The notes under the pieces were generated by a model that did not search any database, was not told the DNA's origin, and saw only the letters and a list, made by a program, of their open reading frames with translations. Made by a program: the position numbers and the translations under genes. Positions 42,635-52,825 of a stretch of 64,000 nucleotides of DNA are shown one piece after another (positions within the stretch are counted from its first letter, which is position 1; every line of letters begins with the position of its first letter). This DNA is from Lineus longissimus (taxonomy: Eukaryota > Nemertea > Pilidiophora > Heteronemertea > Lineidae), in assembly GCF_910592395.1 (NCBI RefSeq), contig NC_088311.1, positions 12,092,501-12,156,500 on the forward strand. Reading direction: 5' to 3'.

Positions 42635-43370
42635 AGCTATCAATGCGTTTTTGATTCGACCTACTTTTCAAGGTCAAAGAGGTCAAATGGCTAAAATTGG
42701 CCATTTGAGTGTAACAATGGCATATTTCTTAACCGCTTAAGCTAAAAACTTGAAACCATGTGGCGAAAACTGAAAAGGTAAAAAGTGCAATATCAACTTG
42801 TTTCCAATCCAATAACATTTTTATGGTAGGAACTCGAAGGAGGATACATCACATGTCATACCAATTTTGATTTGTCCTATATACATACTATACATGTAGC
42901 ATTTTTCTTAAAGCTGAACTGCATAAACAAAAACAGAAGCGTCCATGTTTTTAAAAAAGACCACCGCGCCAAATATGGCCGCCAGGCCGCCATCTTGAAA
43001 ATCCAACGAAGTCCTTTTACTACTAAACAGTTGAACAGATTTCAACCAATTTCCATGTGACATGTACACTCTTCAATAACCCTGAAATTTAGTAAAATTT
43101 ATAACCAAAATGCTATAGTTAGATGGAACTGGTTATTTTCTTTTGTGCTATTGAGCCAAGAAGAATTATATTATTCAATGGAATCAAAACTGATGAAACT
43201 AGCCAGAAACTGTTCTCCCCACATCCACTGCAAATGACATGCATTACATTACCCGAGGTGGGCACATGGTCCCTGGACCATTTCATTTTAAAACATGGAC
43301 GCTTCTGTTTTTGTTCATGCAGTTCAGCTTTAGCCAGCATGAATCAGCACAATGGCCCCTGGCCTTTTCA
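42635..43370 (+). repeat. R300 dispersed repeat interrupted by a MITE
   Basis: The unit blocks TTTTTGATTCGACC, AAGGTCAAAGAGGTCAAATGGC and the 3' end (CACAATGGCCCCTGGCC-TTTTCATTT) are recognisable. The sequence between TAGCATTTTTCTTA and GCCAGCATGAA is displaced by the 42911-43330 element. Confidence 0.7.
42911..43330. mobile_element. TA-target MITE with ~35-bp inverted repeats
   Basis: The ends are AAGCTGAACTGCATAAACAA and the inverse (TTGTTCATGCAGTTCAGCTT), continuing inward as AAACAGAAGCGTCCATGTTTT on both sides. Flanked by TA (42909-42910, 43331-43332). Paralogous R300 copies (for example at 46955 and 31076) show the intact target TTTCTTAACCAGGATGAA. Probably Tc1/mariner class. Non-coding. 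Confidence 0.8.
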
Positions 43371-43554
43371 TTTTCTTTTTGCAAAGGATGGATGCAATGT
43401 TTTTGATCGAACCTTTACCACTTTAGGAGGATTGCAAACCTTTCGATTGGGAGGTCAAATCTAGTTGAAATTTTCATGTTTAGCAAAGACCGAAGAAGAA
43501 GAATCACATTTTTTCCTTGGGGTAACAGTTTATGAAAAAATTGGAACATTTTAA

Positions 43555-43770
43555 CCCTTTCCAGACGCATCCAGTCGTCCATAGGGGATAACACACCCTT
43601 GTATTTGGCGCATCCCGTATGCAGGAGAGGGTGCCTAAAAACCAATCTGAAAATTAGCCTGATCGGTGCTGCCATCTTCACAGATGCTCAAAGCAATCTA
43701 GACCGCTGTTCACAGTGGATGATAGTGTATTTTGCCGTGTATCGTTTGCATCACTTCCAAAATGGCAGTT
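43555..43770 (+). repeat. piggyBac 5' end, solo fragment
   Basis: Starts at TTAA (43551-43554) with CCCTTTCC and matches the 5' end of the piggyBac relic at 59851-60040 (shared GCCTGATCGGTGCTGCCATCTT-type block, CTAGACYGCTGTTCACAGTG and the start ATGGC). It breaks off just past the start codon at about 43770. Confidence 0.65.
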
Positions 43771-43785
43771 TTATTGAAGGCCGCG

Positions 43786-44017
43786 GCTATTCTTACGACA
43801 ATCCCTAATGCATTTTACAAACAAACTACTGGTTATTCTTACGATGATCATTTTCACCTTTTGGGCCTTAATCCCAACCCTAACACTAACCCTGAACCTA
43901 ACTCTTACTCCTAGCACTAACCCTAACCCTTCCCTTACACTAGTCTTATCTCCCTTATCCTCACTTTTATCTCTGAAATCACATAAATCCTAAGTTATGA
44001 CTAGTCGTAAGAATAGC
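43786..44017. mobile_element. Small TIR element with telomere-like core
   Basis: Perfect 14-bp inverted repeats GCTATTCTTACGAC (43786-43799; 44004-44017) enclose an internal copy of TTATTCTTACGATG and a degenerate CCCTAA tract (about 43870-43950). It sits at the point where the piggyBac 5' fragment breaks off. Target duplication not resolved. Confidence 0.5.
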
Positions 44018-44271
44018 AACTTTGTTTATTGAATGCAAAGACAACTGACAGAGATACAGCAATTTTAGAAAAATGTGGGTTCTTGGCCCGGCCAGCGGCC
44101 ATTTTTGATCACAAGACCTAAGTTGGGGTCAGAAATAAAAAACAATTTTTTTGTTAGGAACCCTCATTTGTTGTCTATCATGTCCTTTTGGTTTTATGAA
44201 ATTCTATGGTGTAGAAGTGCTTCAGCGAGAAGCGAGGGTAAGCACCAGTCTGGAAAGCGTTATTGGATGAT

Positions 44272-44343
44272 TTTTAGCTCGGCTGACTAAGTCAGCCGAG
44301 CTTGTCAAATAAGTTGTTCAGTGGCGTCCGTCTGTCCATCCAT

Positions 44344-44377
<34 letters not shown>

Positions 44378-44480
44378 GTTAAACCCATGGTGCACATTTT
44401 GTAACCGTAAGACCTAGAGACTTCAATTTTGCATTTCTGGATACTTCTGGTCAAACTCTACTTTCAAAACAAAATTTGTC
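44272..44480 (+). repeat. Dispersed repeat family AGCTCAG, copy 2
   Basis: The hairpin AGCTCGGCTGACTAAGTCAG leads into a CATC microsatellite (44337-44376), then GGTGCACATTTTGTAACCGT. Same order as the other two copies. Confidence 0.7.
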
Positions 44481-46344
44481 GCCATTCGACCTACTACCTG
44501 CGAGCGAGAGGGCATGAAGGAAACTGGCCTATATCGGCCTAGGAGCAGCAGAATTAGTCGAAATATGCTCTAATATTAAGATAAAATTCTTGAAAATCTA
44601 TTTTATTGAGAAAAAGTTCAAAATGTTAACAGGAGAGGGCGCTACCTGCCTTTTAATTATTTCTGCCGATTCAAATTTCTCCTATTTGCCAGTTCTCAAA
44701 ACATGGCAGCTGCACAACAAAAGCAGTAGCTCCAGGAATAAATCACTGTTCACTTCAGCTTCGTAATCGGTTGTACCCCCACTTTATTGTGTTTTGTGTG
44801 GTGTTCCTATTCAATCAACGATGTAAGGTCTTATTATGTTGGTTTTAATTGAGAAGGTGCATTATAAGCGGCCTACGAAATACCGAAGCGGAGACAAAAT
44901 GGCGGCATGTTGTTTACGCTATGTGCTATAATCTTGGAGCTCAATGACACTCAAGTACCCAATTTTCTGCCTAAAAAGTAGTCTGGTAGGCGATATTATC
45001 ACTAGTTCGTTTCAGTGGTAGTCATAAGGTCTTTAGGGACTACTTTCAGAAATTAGTTCTTGAAAATTTGGCCACATTTCTGTGAAAACGATATCGGAAA
45101 ACTTGTGCATGCTCTGTTCGCGATGACATCGCCGATGTATTTTGAAGTGGAGAATTCCCACAGTATGTGCAGTGAATCGGCATGATTCTGTTCGCCTATT
45201 AAGTTTTAGTTCTACGATTCTTTCATGAGTAAAAAGTAGACATTCTAAGCAATACAATAATGTCACTCCCATAAAAATTGATTGGAAATTGAGGGAGCTA
45301 CGGCATTCTGTTCGGCAACTGGCAGCGCTGAAAAAATACATTGCATACTGTACAATACCAAATGGCACATTTTAAAAAGCGCTCATTGGACAACGTAGGG
45401 AATCACCAGAAATGACGTCATCGCTGGTATAAATAGAAAACTACGGTGGCGCAGTAGAGCACAAGAAAAGGTTTAGCATTAACTTCGTCATGCAAGCTTC
45501 AGCAACAAAACGATTTCTCATGAATGATTTATTTGATCATCATCAGCTTGTTTCCCCTGATAGATAAAAAATGATTTACAATTTCAAAGTTTTCTATTTT
45601 GTGTATAGTCACATGTTATTTAACTGGCAAGGAGCCAAGCAGTTTTGAATATTCGCGGGAAAATACTTCGTACTTGTAAACGAGGCTATGACAATGAGTA
45701 TCCTCATTCATGGCATAAACTTCATGTTTCGGTAAATATTTTCATACGATGATTTCACCCGAATTATGGTCAGGATTGAGGAATGAACAGTGGCATAATT
45801 ATGTCAACCAAAAACATTGGTACCGTAGTGAACGCAGAAGGATATCAAATACCATGGAGCATGCCATTTTCATGCATAATGAACTGAACACCGGGAAGAT
45901 GTTAATGATATTAACTCAGCTGAGCGCCAGGCCCTTGGGCCTCTTGTTGACACATCCCATAGGAAGTGTTCTAAAGCAGGAAGGAATATGATCACGAGAA
46001 TGTTTCTTCTGATATTCTGTGCCAACACTCACTCAGCATGTCCAATACAGCAGTAGGGGTCAAGGTCATAAATATCATTAAAGCGAATCCTATCTCAAAA
46101 ATTCTTTTATTTGCCATATCTTTATCTTACACTTTACATTGCCAGAAACATTCTAATTTGGACATATTTTTCAAGGTCACAGCTTGCTCAGACCTGTAAA
46201 TCTCAAATTCATTAACTCTTGAATGGATCAAATCTCAATGTATGTTCGCTGCCATTCTCTAAACAGATTAAAAGATATGCAGTCATATGGGGTTCCATGT
46301 GAGCACATTGCCATTGCCAGAGTCATTTTCTCGTTTCATTTTTG
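44481..46344. other. Heparanase intron 2, no gene recognised
   Basis: I see no domains or exons. A GAGCGCCAGGCCCTTGGGCC motif at about 45921-45940 recurs at about 48950 and looks like the end of another repeat family. Confidence 0.4.
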
Positions 46345-47030
46345 GCTCACCGTAGGGGAGTCTATACAACACCATAGTGTCCGTAGTCCGTCGTCGTATC
46401 TTAATTTAAAAAATAGTGGCACGTTTTTTAACCGCTAATGCTATAAACTTGTACACAGGATCCCCCAGGTCAGGTGACCTCTGACAATGAATTTCGGTCC
46501 GATCTGATTCTTGACTTGGCCACCAGGGGGCCAGAAGTGGAAACGTAAAAAGTGAGATATCTCTCTTATGAGTGACTTGTTTTTGATAAGAATTTAATGG
46601 GAGGTTCTCCTAGCATCACATATCGTACAAGTTTTTGATTTGACCTAATTTTTAAGGTCACAGAGGTCAAATGGCATAAATTGGTTGTTGAGTGTAACGA
46701 TGGCACGTTTCTTAATCGCTTAAGCTATGAACTTGAAATATAGTACACATGACTCCTTACATCAGGTCACCTCAGACACCCAATTTCGATCCGATCTGAT
46801 TCTCGACTTGGCCACCAGGAGACCAAAACTAAAAAGGTACAAAGTGCGATATCTCGCTTATTTCGATGATATTTTCATGGTAGATACTCCAAGCAACGAT
46901 ACATCACATGTCATACCAACTTTGGTTTGACCTATATACTATACAAGTAGCATGTTTCTTATCCAGGATGAATTCCTAACCATCAAATATCTGTACGGTG
47001 AGCACAATGGCTCTTGGCCGTTTCATTTCA
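46345..47030 (+). repeat. R300 dispersed repeat, near full-length two-unit copy
   Basis: It starts GGCTCACCGTAGGGGAGTC and ends TACGGTGAGCACAATGGC then GGCCGTTTCATTT, only about 45 bp before heparanase exon 3. Two tandem units lie between. Confidence 0.8.
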
Positions 47031-47076
47031 AAGAAGATGCAGTTCACATACTTTGTCATTTCGTTTTCCTTTCCAG

Positions 47077-47250
47077 GTAAACAGCTGGATCAACTGTACC
47101 ACTTCTTTGCATTGTCTGCAAACTTCACTATGGTGTTTGGTCTAAATGCATTGATCAGAATTGGTGACAATTGGGATCCATCTAATGCTGTTAAGTTGTT
47201 AGATTATACAAGCAAGAGAGGTTATCAGATGGATTTTCAGCTGGGAAATG
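47077..47250 (+). CDS. Heparanase-like protein, coding exon 3
   Basis: The acceptor TCGTTTTCCTTTCCAG leads into K-Q-L-D-Q-L-Y-H-F-F-A-L, MVFGLNALIRIGDNWDPSNA, L-L-D-Y-T-S and YQMDFQLGN. In the family this is directly followed by E-P, where E is the acid/base catalytic residue of GH79. The exon ends in phase 1 at G|GTAAGG, right before that glutamate. Phases of all three exons agree (182 codons plus one base). No later exon is recognised within the following 16 kb. Confidence 0.88.
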
Positions 47251-47269
47251 GTAAGGATGATAAAATGCC

Positions 47270-47485
47270 TTTTTAGCTCAGCTGATGAAAGTCAGCAGAA
47301 CCAGAGCTGGTAAAATAACTACTCAGCTCAGAATGACATCTGTCCCTCCATCCATCAACATTGGTGCACATTTTGTAACCGTAATACCTAGGCACATAAT
47401 CTGGCCACCAGAAAGAACAACAAAAGAAATTCCCCTGTCAAAACATTTAGCACGATTCGACTTAAATTCATCTCAACAGGGGCTC
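47270..47485 (+). repeat. Dispersed repeat family AGCTCAG, copy 3
   Basis: Begins TTTTTAGCTCAGCTGATGAAAG-type hairpin 20 bp after the exon 3 donor, then TCCATCC, GGTGCACATTTTGTAACCGT and a CATCTCAACAGGGGC end. Confidence 0.65.
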
Positions 47486-47569
47486 AAGGTGTAAATAAGC
47501 AAAAGAATTGAACTATTTAAAGTAAAATTAATTAAAATAATGATATGTGAAAAAATGAATTGAAAAAGC

Positions 47570-47656
47570 GATTCCAAATGGAGACGAACCCACGATGTAC
47601 TTTGCAAAATAACATGCCATGCCAGCAGTTCTACTGAGTGAGCTAAACTGGACAAT
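47570..47656 (-). repeat. tRNA-derived SINE or tRNA pseudogene
   Basis: On the minus strand TAGCTCACTCAGTAGAAC (A-box-like, TRGYNNANNNG) is followed about 45 bases later by GGGTTCGTCTCC (B-box-like, GGTTCGANTCC). That is the spacing of an internal RNA polymerase III promoter. The ends do not form a clean acceptor stem, so a working tRNA is unlikely. Confidence 0.5.
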
Positions 47657-49093
47657 TCGGAAAGACCGCATCTAAGTAATCATTTTGACCAATAGAAATA
47701 AAATAAGTTTTCTGTTCGTCACACTTGAATACCCTCGATAGAAATCTTTTTTGAGGCCGAAAATACTACTGAAATTCCTGATGAGATGTATATATGCATG
47801 GAGGTATTATTAAGAAGGAGAGAGAACGGCCTAATACCTCAGAATTAATCCCCTACTAATCCCCGGCTTGCATTGTTTTCCCCATTGTTCTCCAATACAC
47901 ATTCCTCGCGGCAGCGCTCTTTGAGTACGATCATCCCTTCCGACAGCGAACCGAACTGCAGCGCCCTCTATAACATTCGACCCCTGGTCGAAAGTTTTAT
48001 TATCGTGTTTCGCGCTTTGTTGTTGTTGATTTAGTAATGGCCGCGAGTTCTTCGAATTCGCGACAGAATTCTCGAAAAAAAGAGACCAATATCGCAAAAA
48101 TCGGTTGATAGATTCCAGACGCACAGTAGATTTAAGGTTTGTACTATACTTACTTTCAAATTAAGAATTTAAGTGTTTCTAAAACTTTCTAGAAAGAACG
48201 ATTTTGACCAATAAATAGATGAAGGTTTGAATGATTGTGTACATATTGTCAAATGCATGCGAACTGATGCGAACATTTAGAATTTTGTTTCTGAAGATCA
48301 CCGTTTTCTGGAAAAGCAGTATGGCCACACCCCTCTCTCTAGCTACTTTCTATGGCCGATTAGTCACGGAAGTTGCCGATCACGACTCGGAAACTAGCTC
48401 GGCAGTTTCCGATACTTTCCGACGTAACGCGCTCGGCCGGCCGGGGTATTGGAAGGCATTAACGCGAGGGGTTTCGAATACACATATCTATTGCTGTCCA
48501 AACATCGGAAGGATGATTGTATCCTTTGAAGCTAGCTCCGTTCTCTCTCCTTCTTGATAATACCTCCATGATATATGTAATATAACTGGCATTATCATAA
48601 AGCAAATGCTTTGGTTGATGGAGCCAGTTTTTTTAATAATGTTCCCTGAGACAAGTATGAAGGACGAATGCAAGCAAAATAACCTTATCAAAATGCTTGG
48701 ATGTCTGGTCCCATTCCGGGATGTGCGGTCCCATTCCTGGAGCTCTCTGCTGTTTGAAGGGGATAAAACTTCACATTTCTTTTGTTTCCGTTAGCAGACG
48801 ACATAAAATGCCTCCCTTTGGTGGGATGTTCAGTCCCATACCTTACAACCCCTGAATATGTAAACAGAATTGAGGTTGAAAGAGACCTACCAGAACCAGG
48901 TACTAGTTTCCATGTTTTGTACATTGTACCAATGTATTTCAGCTGAGTGCCCAGGCCCTTCGGCCTCTTGTTTAGCATAAATTCTACGAAAGAATTTGTC
49001 ATCATTGCTGCTTGAAAAATTTGCCATTATCAAAATGTTCACAAGGATAATTTTTATATACGGGGGAGGGGGTTTATGACTCTATTTATCTCA
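47657..49093. other. No gene recognised
   Basis: A short frame starting at ATGGCCGCGAGTTC (48038) ends after 23 codons and is not convincing. Otherwise only the GTGCCCAGGCCCTTCGGCC repeat end near 48950 stands out. Confidence 0.4.
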
Positions 49094-49247
49094 TTGGCTC
49101 ACCGTAGGGGGGTCTATACAATATGGCAGTGTCCGTTGTTGTTGTCGTCGTCCATCGTCTGTATCCTGTTTCAATAACCATGGCATATTTCTAAGTCAAT
49201 AGAACTATGAACTTGAAACTTTGTACAAAGGACCCCCTAGGTCTCGC
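49094..49247 (+). repeat. R300 dispersed repeat, truncated 5' part
   Basis: Starts GGCTCACCGTAGGGGGGTC with the GTCCGTYGTTGTCG simple stretch and breaks off after GACCCCCTAGGTC. Confidence 0.7.
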
Positions 49248-49369
49248 AATTTAAACATTAAAGGGAGTGTCGCTTGAAAACTCTGATGAAAAAGTGTAGT
49301 TTTTATTGGCCTTGTAAAAACCTGTTACCGCATATACACGTCAATGCCTATACCAGTTTCTAGCTCATC

Positions 49370-51811
49370 ACTTACAATCGCAAATGCGATAGGGGAGCCA
49401 TCTATGATTAGCCAATCCAACCAATTGACTTCTGGGCTTCTAAGAAAAATTCGCAGACATCATTTGGTTCATTTTGAGTCTACTCGGGAGCGTGGGTGTT
49501 CAATCTGACTTGCAGAGATTTCGTAATGGCGACACGTGAAAGGCGTGACCAATTTTTTTCTGCTAACAAAGTGCTAGATTAACTTGACAGAAACTCTGGT
49601 TCAGAATTGGAGGACGATAGTGAGTTGTCAGATTATGAAGACCAGTCTGATGCTGATTTGGAGCCAGAGGGGTTGATTATGACCCTGAATTTGATGATAA
49701 TGACATTCAGAGTGAACATGGCAGCGATTTTGATAGTGATGAAGCTGGGCCAGCTCTGGGGCCTCATCCACCTAAGTGTGCACGCATTGCATTGCTGAAT
49801 GTTCAGCCTGTTGCAAGAGCTAGGAGCCCCTCCCCACCACCTGTAGCTGGGTCTAGGACTCCTTCTCCCCCTAAAACCCCTTCTTCCCCACCTGCTGCAT
49901 GAGGCCGTGGGAGTGTTACAGATCGGTAGTTTGTTTAGTCTTTGCTTGTACATGTACTTAACAGTTAAAATAGGCCTATATTTTGGTGAATCATAACAGG
50001 GTTTATGTCTGTGCCGTGCCCAATCAAGGTCGTCATTTCTTATTTTAGCATGTGATTAGATAATGTTTGATATGTTTTGTAACTCGACATTGACGCTATG
50101 ACAACGAAATATTATTGACATAGGCACGAGTTTCATAACGTTTACTTTGATGTATTATGTCATTTCGCATATATAAGTTATTGACCAGCTGACCTGCTGA
50201 CGTAGACTGTTGCTATGCGATTAGAAATATTTGGGTGTATACGTGGCTTTTGGGGGGGAGTTCTGGAATAGCTGTCCGTATGACAACTCCTGTACAGGAA
50301 ACGCTGCCGTTCTCATCTATCGTCTATCTCGTCTATACAACCCTTATATATTTTGGAAGCCCAAGAATTACGTTTCTAAGTAAAGTGCAAATAGTGATTT
50401 TCTTGTTTTGTCGGATTCACAATCCTAGAGAAACCTGCAGTTCCTTCTACAGACCTGCTCTCCAGTAGCTTTCTATCGACTGCTGGATGGGAGCAAGATC
50501 CCCGGAAAATACGTAGCTAGCAAACTACAACAGGCGTGGCAGGGTTCGGGACAGAGGTCGAGAAAAGGGCAAGCAAGGAGACGTCGCTCCCCTCCTCCTG
50601 TAAGGGCCTGGAATGGATATAAAAACATTGTCCCTCCACTTCCTCCATTTACTGGAGATCCAAAGGTGAATATAGACTTTGGTGACAGGAGTCTTACCCC
50701 CCCTGAGAGTAGTTTCTGAGTTTTTAACTCCCGATTACTTCACCCTCATCAAAGAACAGACTAACCCTTTCTGCACTAAAAAAAACGTAAGGCCAACGCA
50801 AACTATTCACCAAATAGTTATGTTAGGGAGTGGAAAGGTTTTACTATCCCCGAGTTGAAAATATTTCTGGCCATAGTAATCCATATGGGGCTAGTGAAAA
50901 AGTCAGAGCTGAGAGATTACTGTTCTCAAGACTACATTTGCCAAAGCACTCACGTCAAGGGAAAGATGGCTGTCAATATCGTCCATGCTTCATGTTGCTG
51001 ACAATGAGAACTACATACCCAAAGGGCAGGATGGCCACGATCCCATGTATAAGATGCACCCTATAGTGAACATGTTCCAAGAGAAATTCGGAAATGCACT
51101 CCGCCCCAGCCTTGAAATCAGTATAGACGAAGGCACTTGTGGCTTCAAAGGCAGGGTTTCATTCAGAGTGTACAACGTAGACAAACGACAGAAATGGGGT
51201 ATCAAAGTTTATGAGTTGTGTGAGAGTAAGACAGGGTACTGTTTCGAATTTGAAGTCTTTACAGGACAAGAGTGAGCTGTGACTCGGGATAAAACCTATC
51301 ATACCGTGCTTGCAATCATCGATCATTATTTGGACAAGGGCCATATTTATTTATACATGGATAGGCACTATTCAAGTCCCAAGCTTTATAAGGAGCTTCA
51401 TAGGAGAAGTTTTCACTAGGCATAGTACTTGATTGTCAAAAAGACCTTGATGTTGTTTATATTGTTCTGAAACTTGATGGACATTGTCTCTTTGTACTCT
51501 ATATCAGTTCCCTATTAGTTTATAAAAAATAATTCAAGACATTTTCAAGAAAATTATCCTTTATTTGATCAAAGTGCCTCCTTTCAGGAGACAAAAAGTG
51601 GCAAAGTTTCACAGATTCTGAAAAACATACAAATTCATGGATATCTATAATCTACATATCACTGTAATGTGTGATCAAGATCCTTCTAATGGTACCAAGC
51701 AAGTAGTGGTAGGGTGAGTAGTTTATTTTTAAATCCTGAAATCTTGCTTTTTTCTGTAAATTGGCTAGGATCTGGGAGTTGTTGCGTCAAAATCGGCTAG
51801 GGCTGAAAGAG
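49370..51811 (+). pseudogene. piggyBac transposase relic 2
   Basis: The start ATGGCGACACGTG (49527) is followed by an acidic N-terminus (ELEDDSELSDYEDQSDADLE) with a stop and a shift, then a proline-rich stretch. Further down come fragments in several frames: E-W-K-G-F-T-I-P-E-L-K-I-F-L-A-I, G-L-V-K-K-S-E-L-R-D-Y, HDPMYKMHPIVNMFQEKFGN, ISIDEGTCGFKGRVSF (catalytic Asp in I-D-E), K-W-G-I-K-V-Y-E-L-C, and LYMDRHYSSPKL (second Asp). This is the order of a piggyBac DDE transposase. The last third is deleted. The 3' end matches 61676-62048 and would finish at GTTAG (51811), a mutated TTAA. Confidence 0.8.
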
Positions 51812-51886
51812 TTAGGTCACATTAATTTAGGATTATGTAATTAACATTCCTGGAAAAGCCCTAGATTCATCATATGCCTAGCAAAT

Positions 51887-52099
51887 TGTGCGCAGTAGCA
51901 CAAATGAGTTGTAACGTATAGAATGATGCGAACGCTGTGGTTCCATAAAGTTAACTAAAATATTTCTAATTCTTAGAAAACAATCATAAACGTTTACAGG
52001 TTACAAAAGGATAAAGAAGCCTGATTGGTTTAATGGTGATCGTATAGTAAGAAGCTAAGTAGCTGTCAATCATGGGATGTGCGAGTTCCGGTCGCCACA
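51887..52099 (-). repeat. BEL/Pao 3' LTR
   Basis: Begins TGTGGCGACCGGAACTCGCA on the minus strand and ends ACTGCGCACA. Preceded by a purine-rich tract (GGCCCGGAGAAA). Flanked on the far side by CAAAT. Confidence 0.88.
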
Positions 52100-52655
52100 T
52101 TTCTCCGGGCCGCAAGAGTTCAATGTACACAATTAACAGAGTCAGATTGATGCATGCAAAACCCAATCAAAGGATTAATCTTAACGAGTTGTAGACGTGA
52201 CGTCATAACGCAGTCAAAACATCCCACTTAAGTAAATCCTTAATTACCGTAGGCTAGTATGCAGACTTGTTGAAGAGGTACTTATAGTAGATACGATTGC
52301 AGACAGATACTAGCAAGTCTAGTCAAAACATTGAAAATAAACATAAGAATTATTTATATGCAAAAATCAATCAATATGTCAGGAGTCATAGTTGAATGAA
52401 GAAAAGCATACATGTTATTATAACAAAACCGAAATCTGCAGATATATACGAAAAGGCGGAACAATTATACTAAAGTGCCATAGCATTGAAAGAACAGCAT
52501 TTACTTCAAAATTGAGCGAAAGATTATTCCACAATTAATCATGAAAACAAAGAGAAGTCTCTGAATACACCACTAGAATGTCTTACTTTAGTGTACTGTC
52601 TATATTTACACAATGTCATGATACAAATGATCCATTCGAGACAATCTGGCATTGT

Positions 52656-52825
52656 CTAGATATCACTTAGGGGGCCTATCCAGTCCTGGATTTTCTGTCC
52701 GGCCCTTTTAGCGGCTGCCTGTTTTCGAGGACGAGTTTGGGCGGTGTTATTAGTTTCAGTTTTGTTACCGGGAGTTATGGTAACATCATTATCCTTTGTT
52801 TGTTTTACACTGTTAAGACCTTCAT
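52656..52825 (-). pseudogene. BEL/Pao pol, extreme C-terminus
   Basis: The frame resumes after the nested insertion with Y-E-G-L-N-S-V-K-Q-T and ends TRPRKQAAAKRAGQKIQDWI and a stop at 52656. A basic R-P-x-R-x-A-A tail is usual for the end of BEL pol proteins. It directly continues the fragment ending at about 54145. Confidence 0.7.

Noticed and set aside
48880-48960. Candidate heparanase exon 4 (acceptor at 48885-48894 followed by E-P codons)
   Set aside because: The phase fits and gives G-N-E-P, but the following residues do not resemble heparanase and a stop follows after about 17 codons.
49258-49275. TTAAAGGGA as the end of another T2/Kolobok-type element
   Set aside because: No matching inverted end with TTAA was found downstream.
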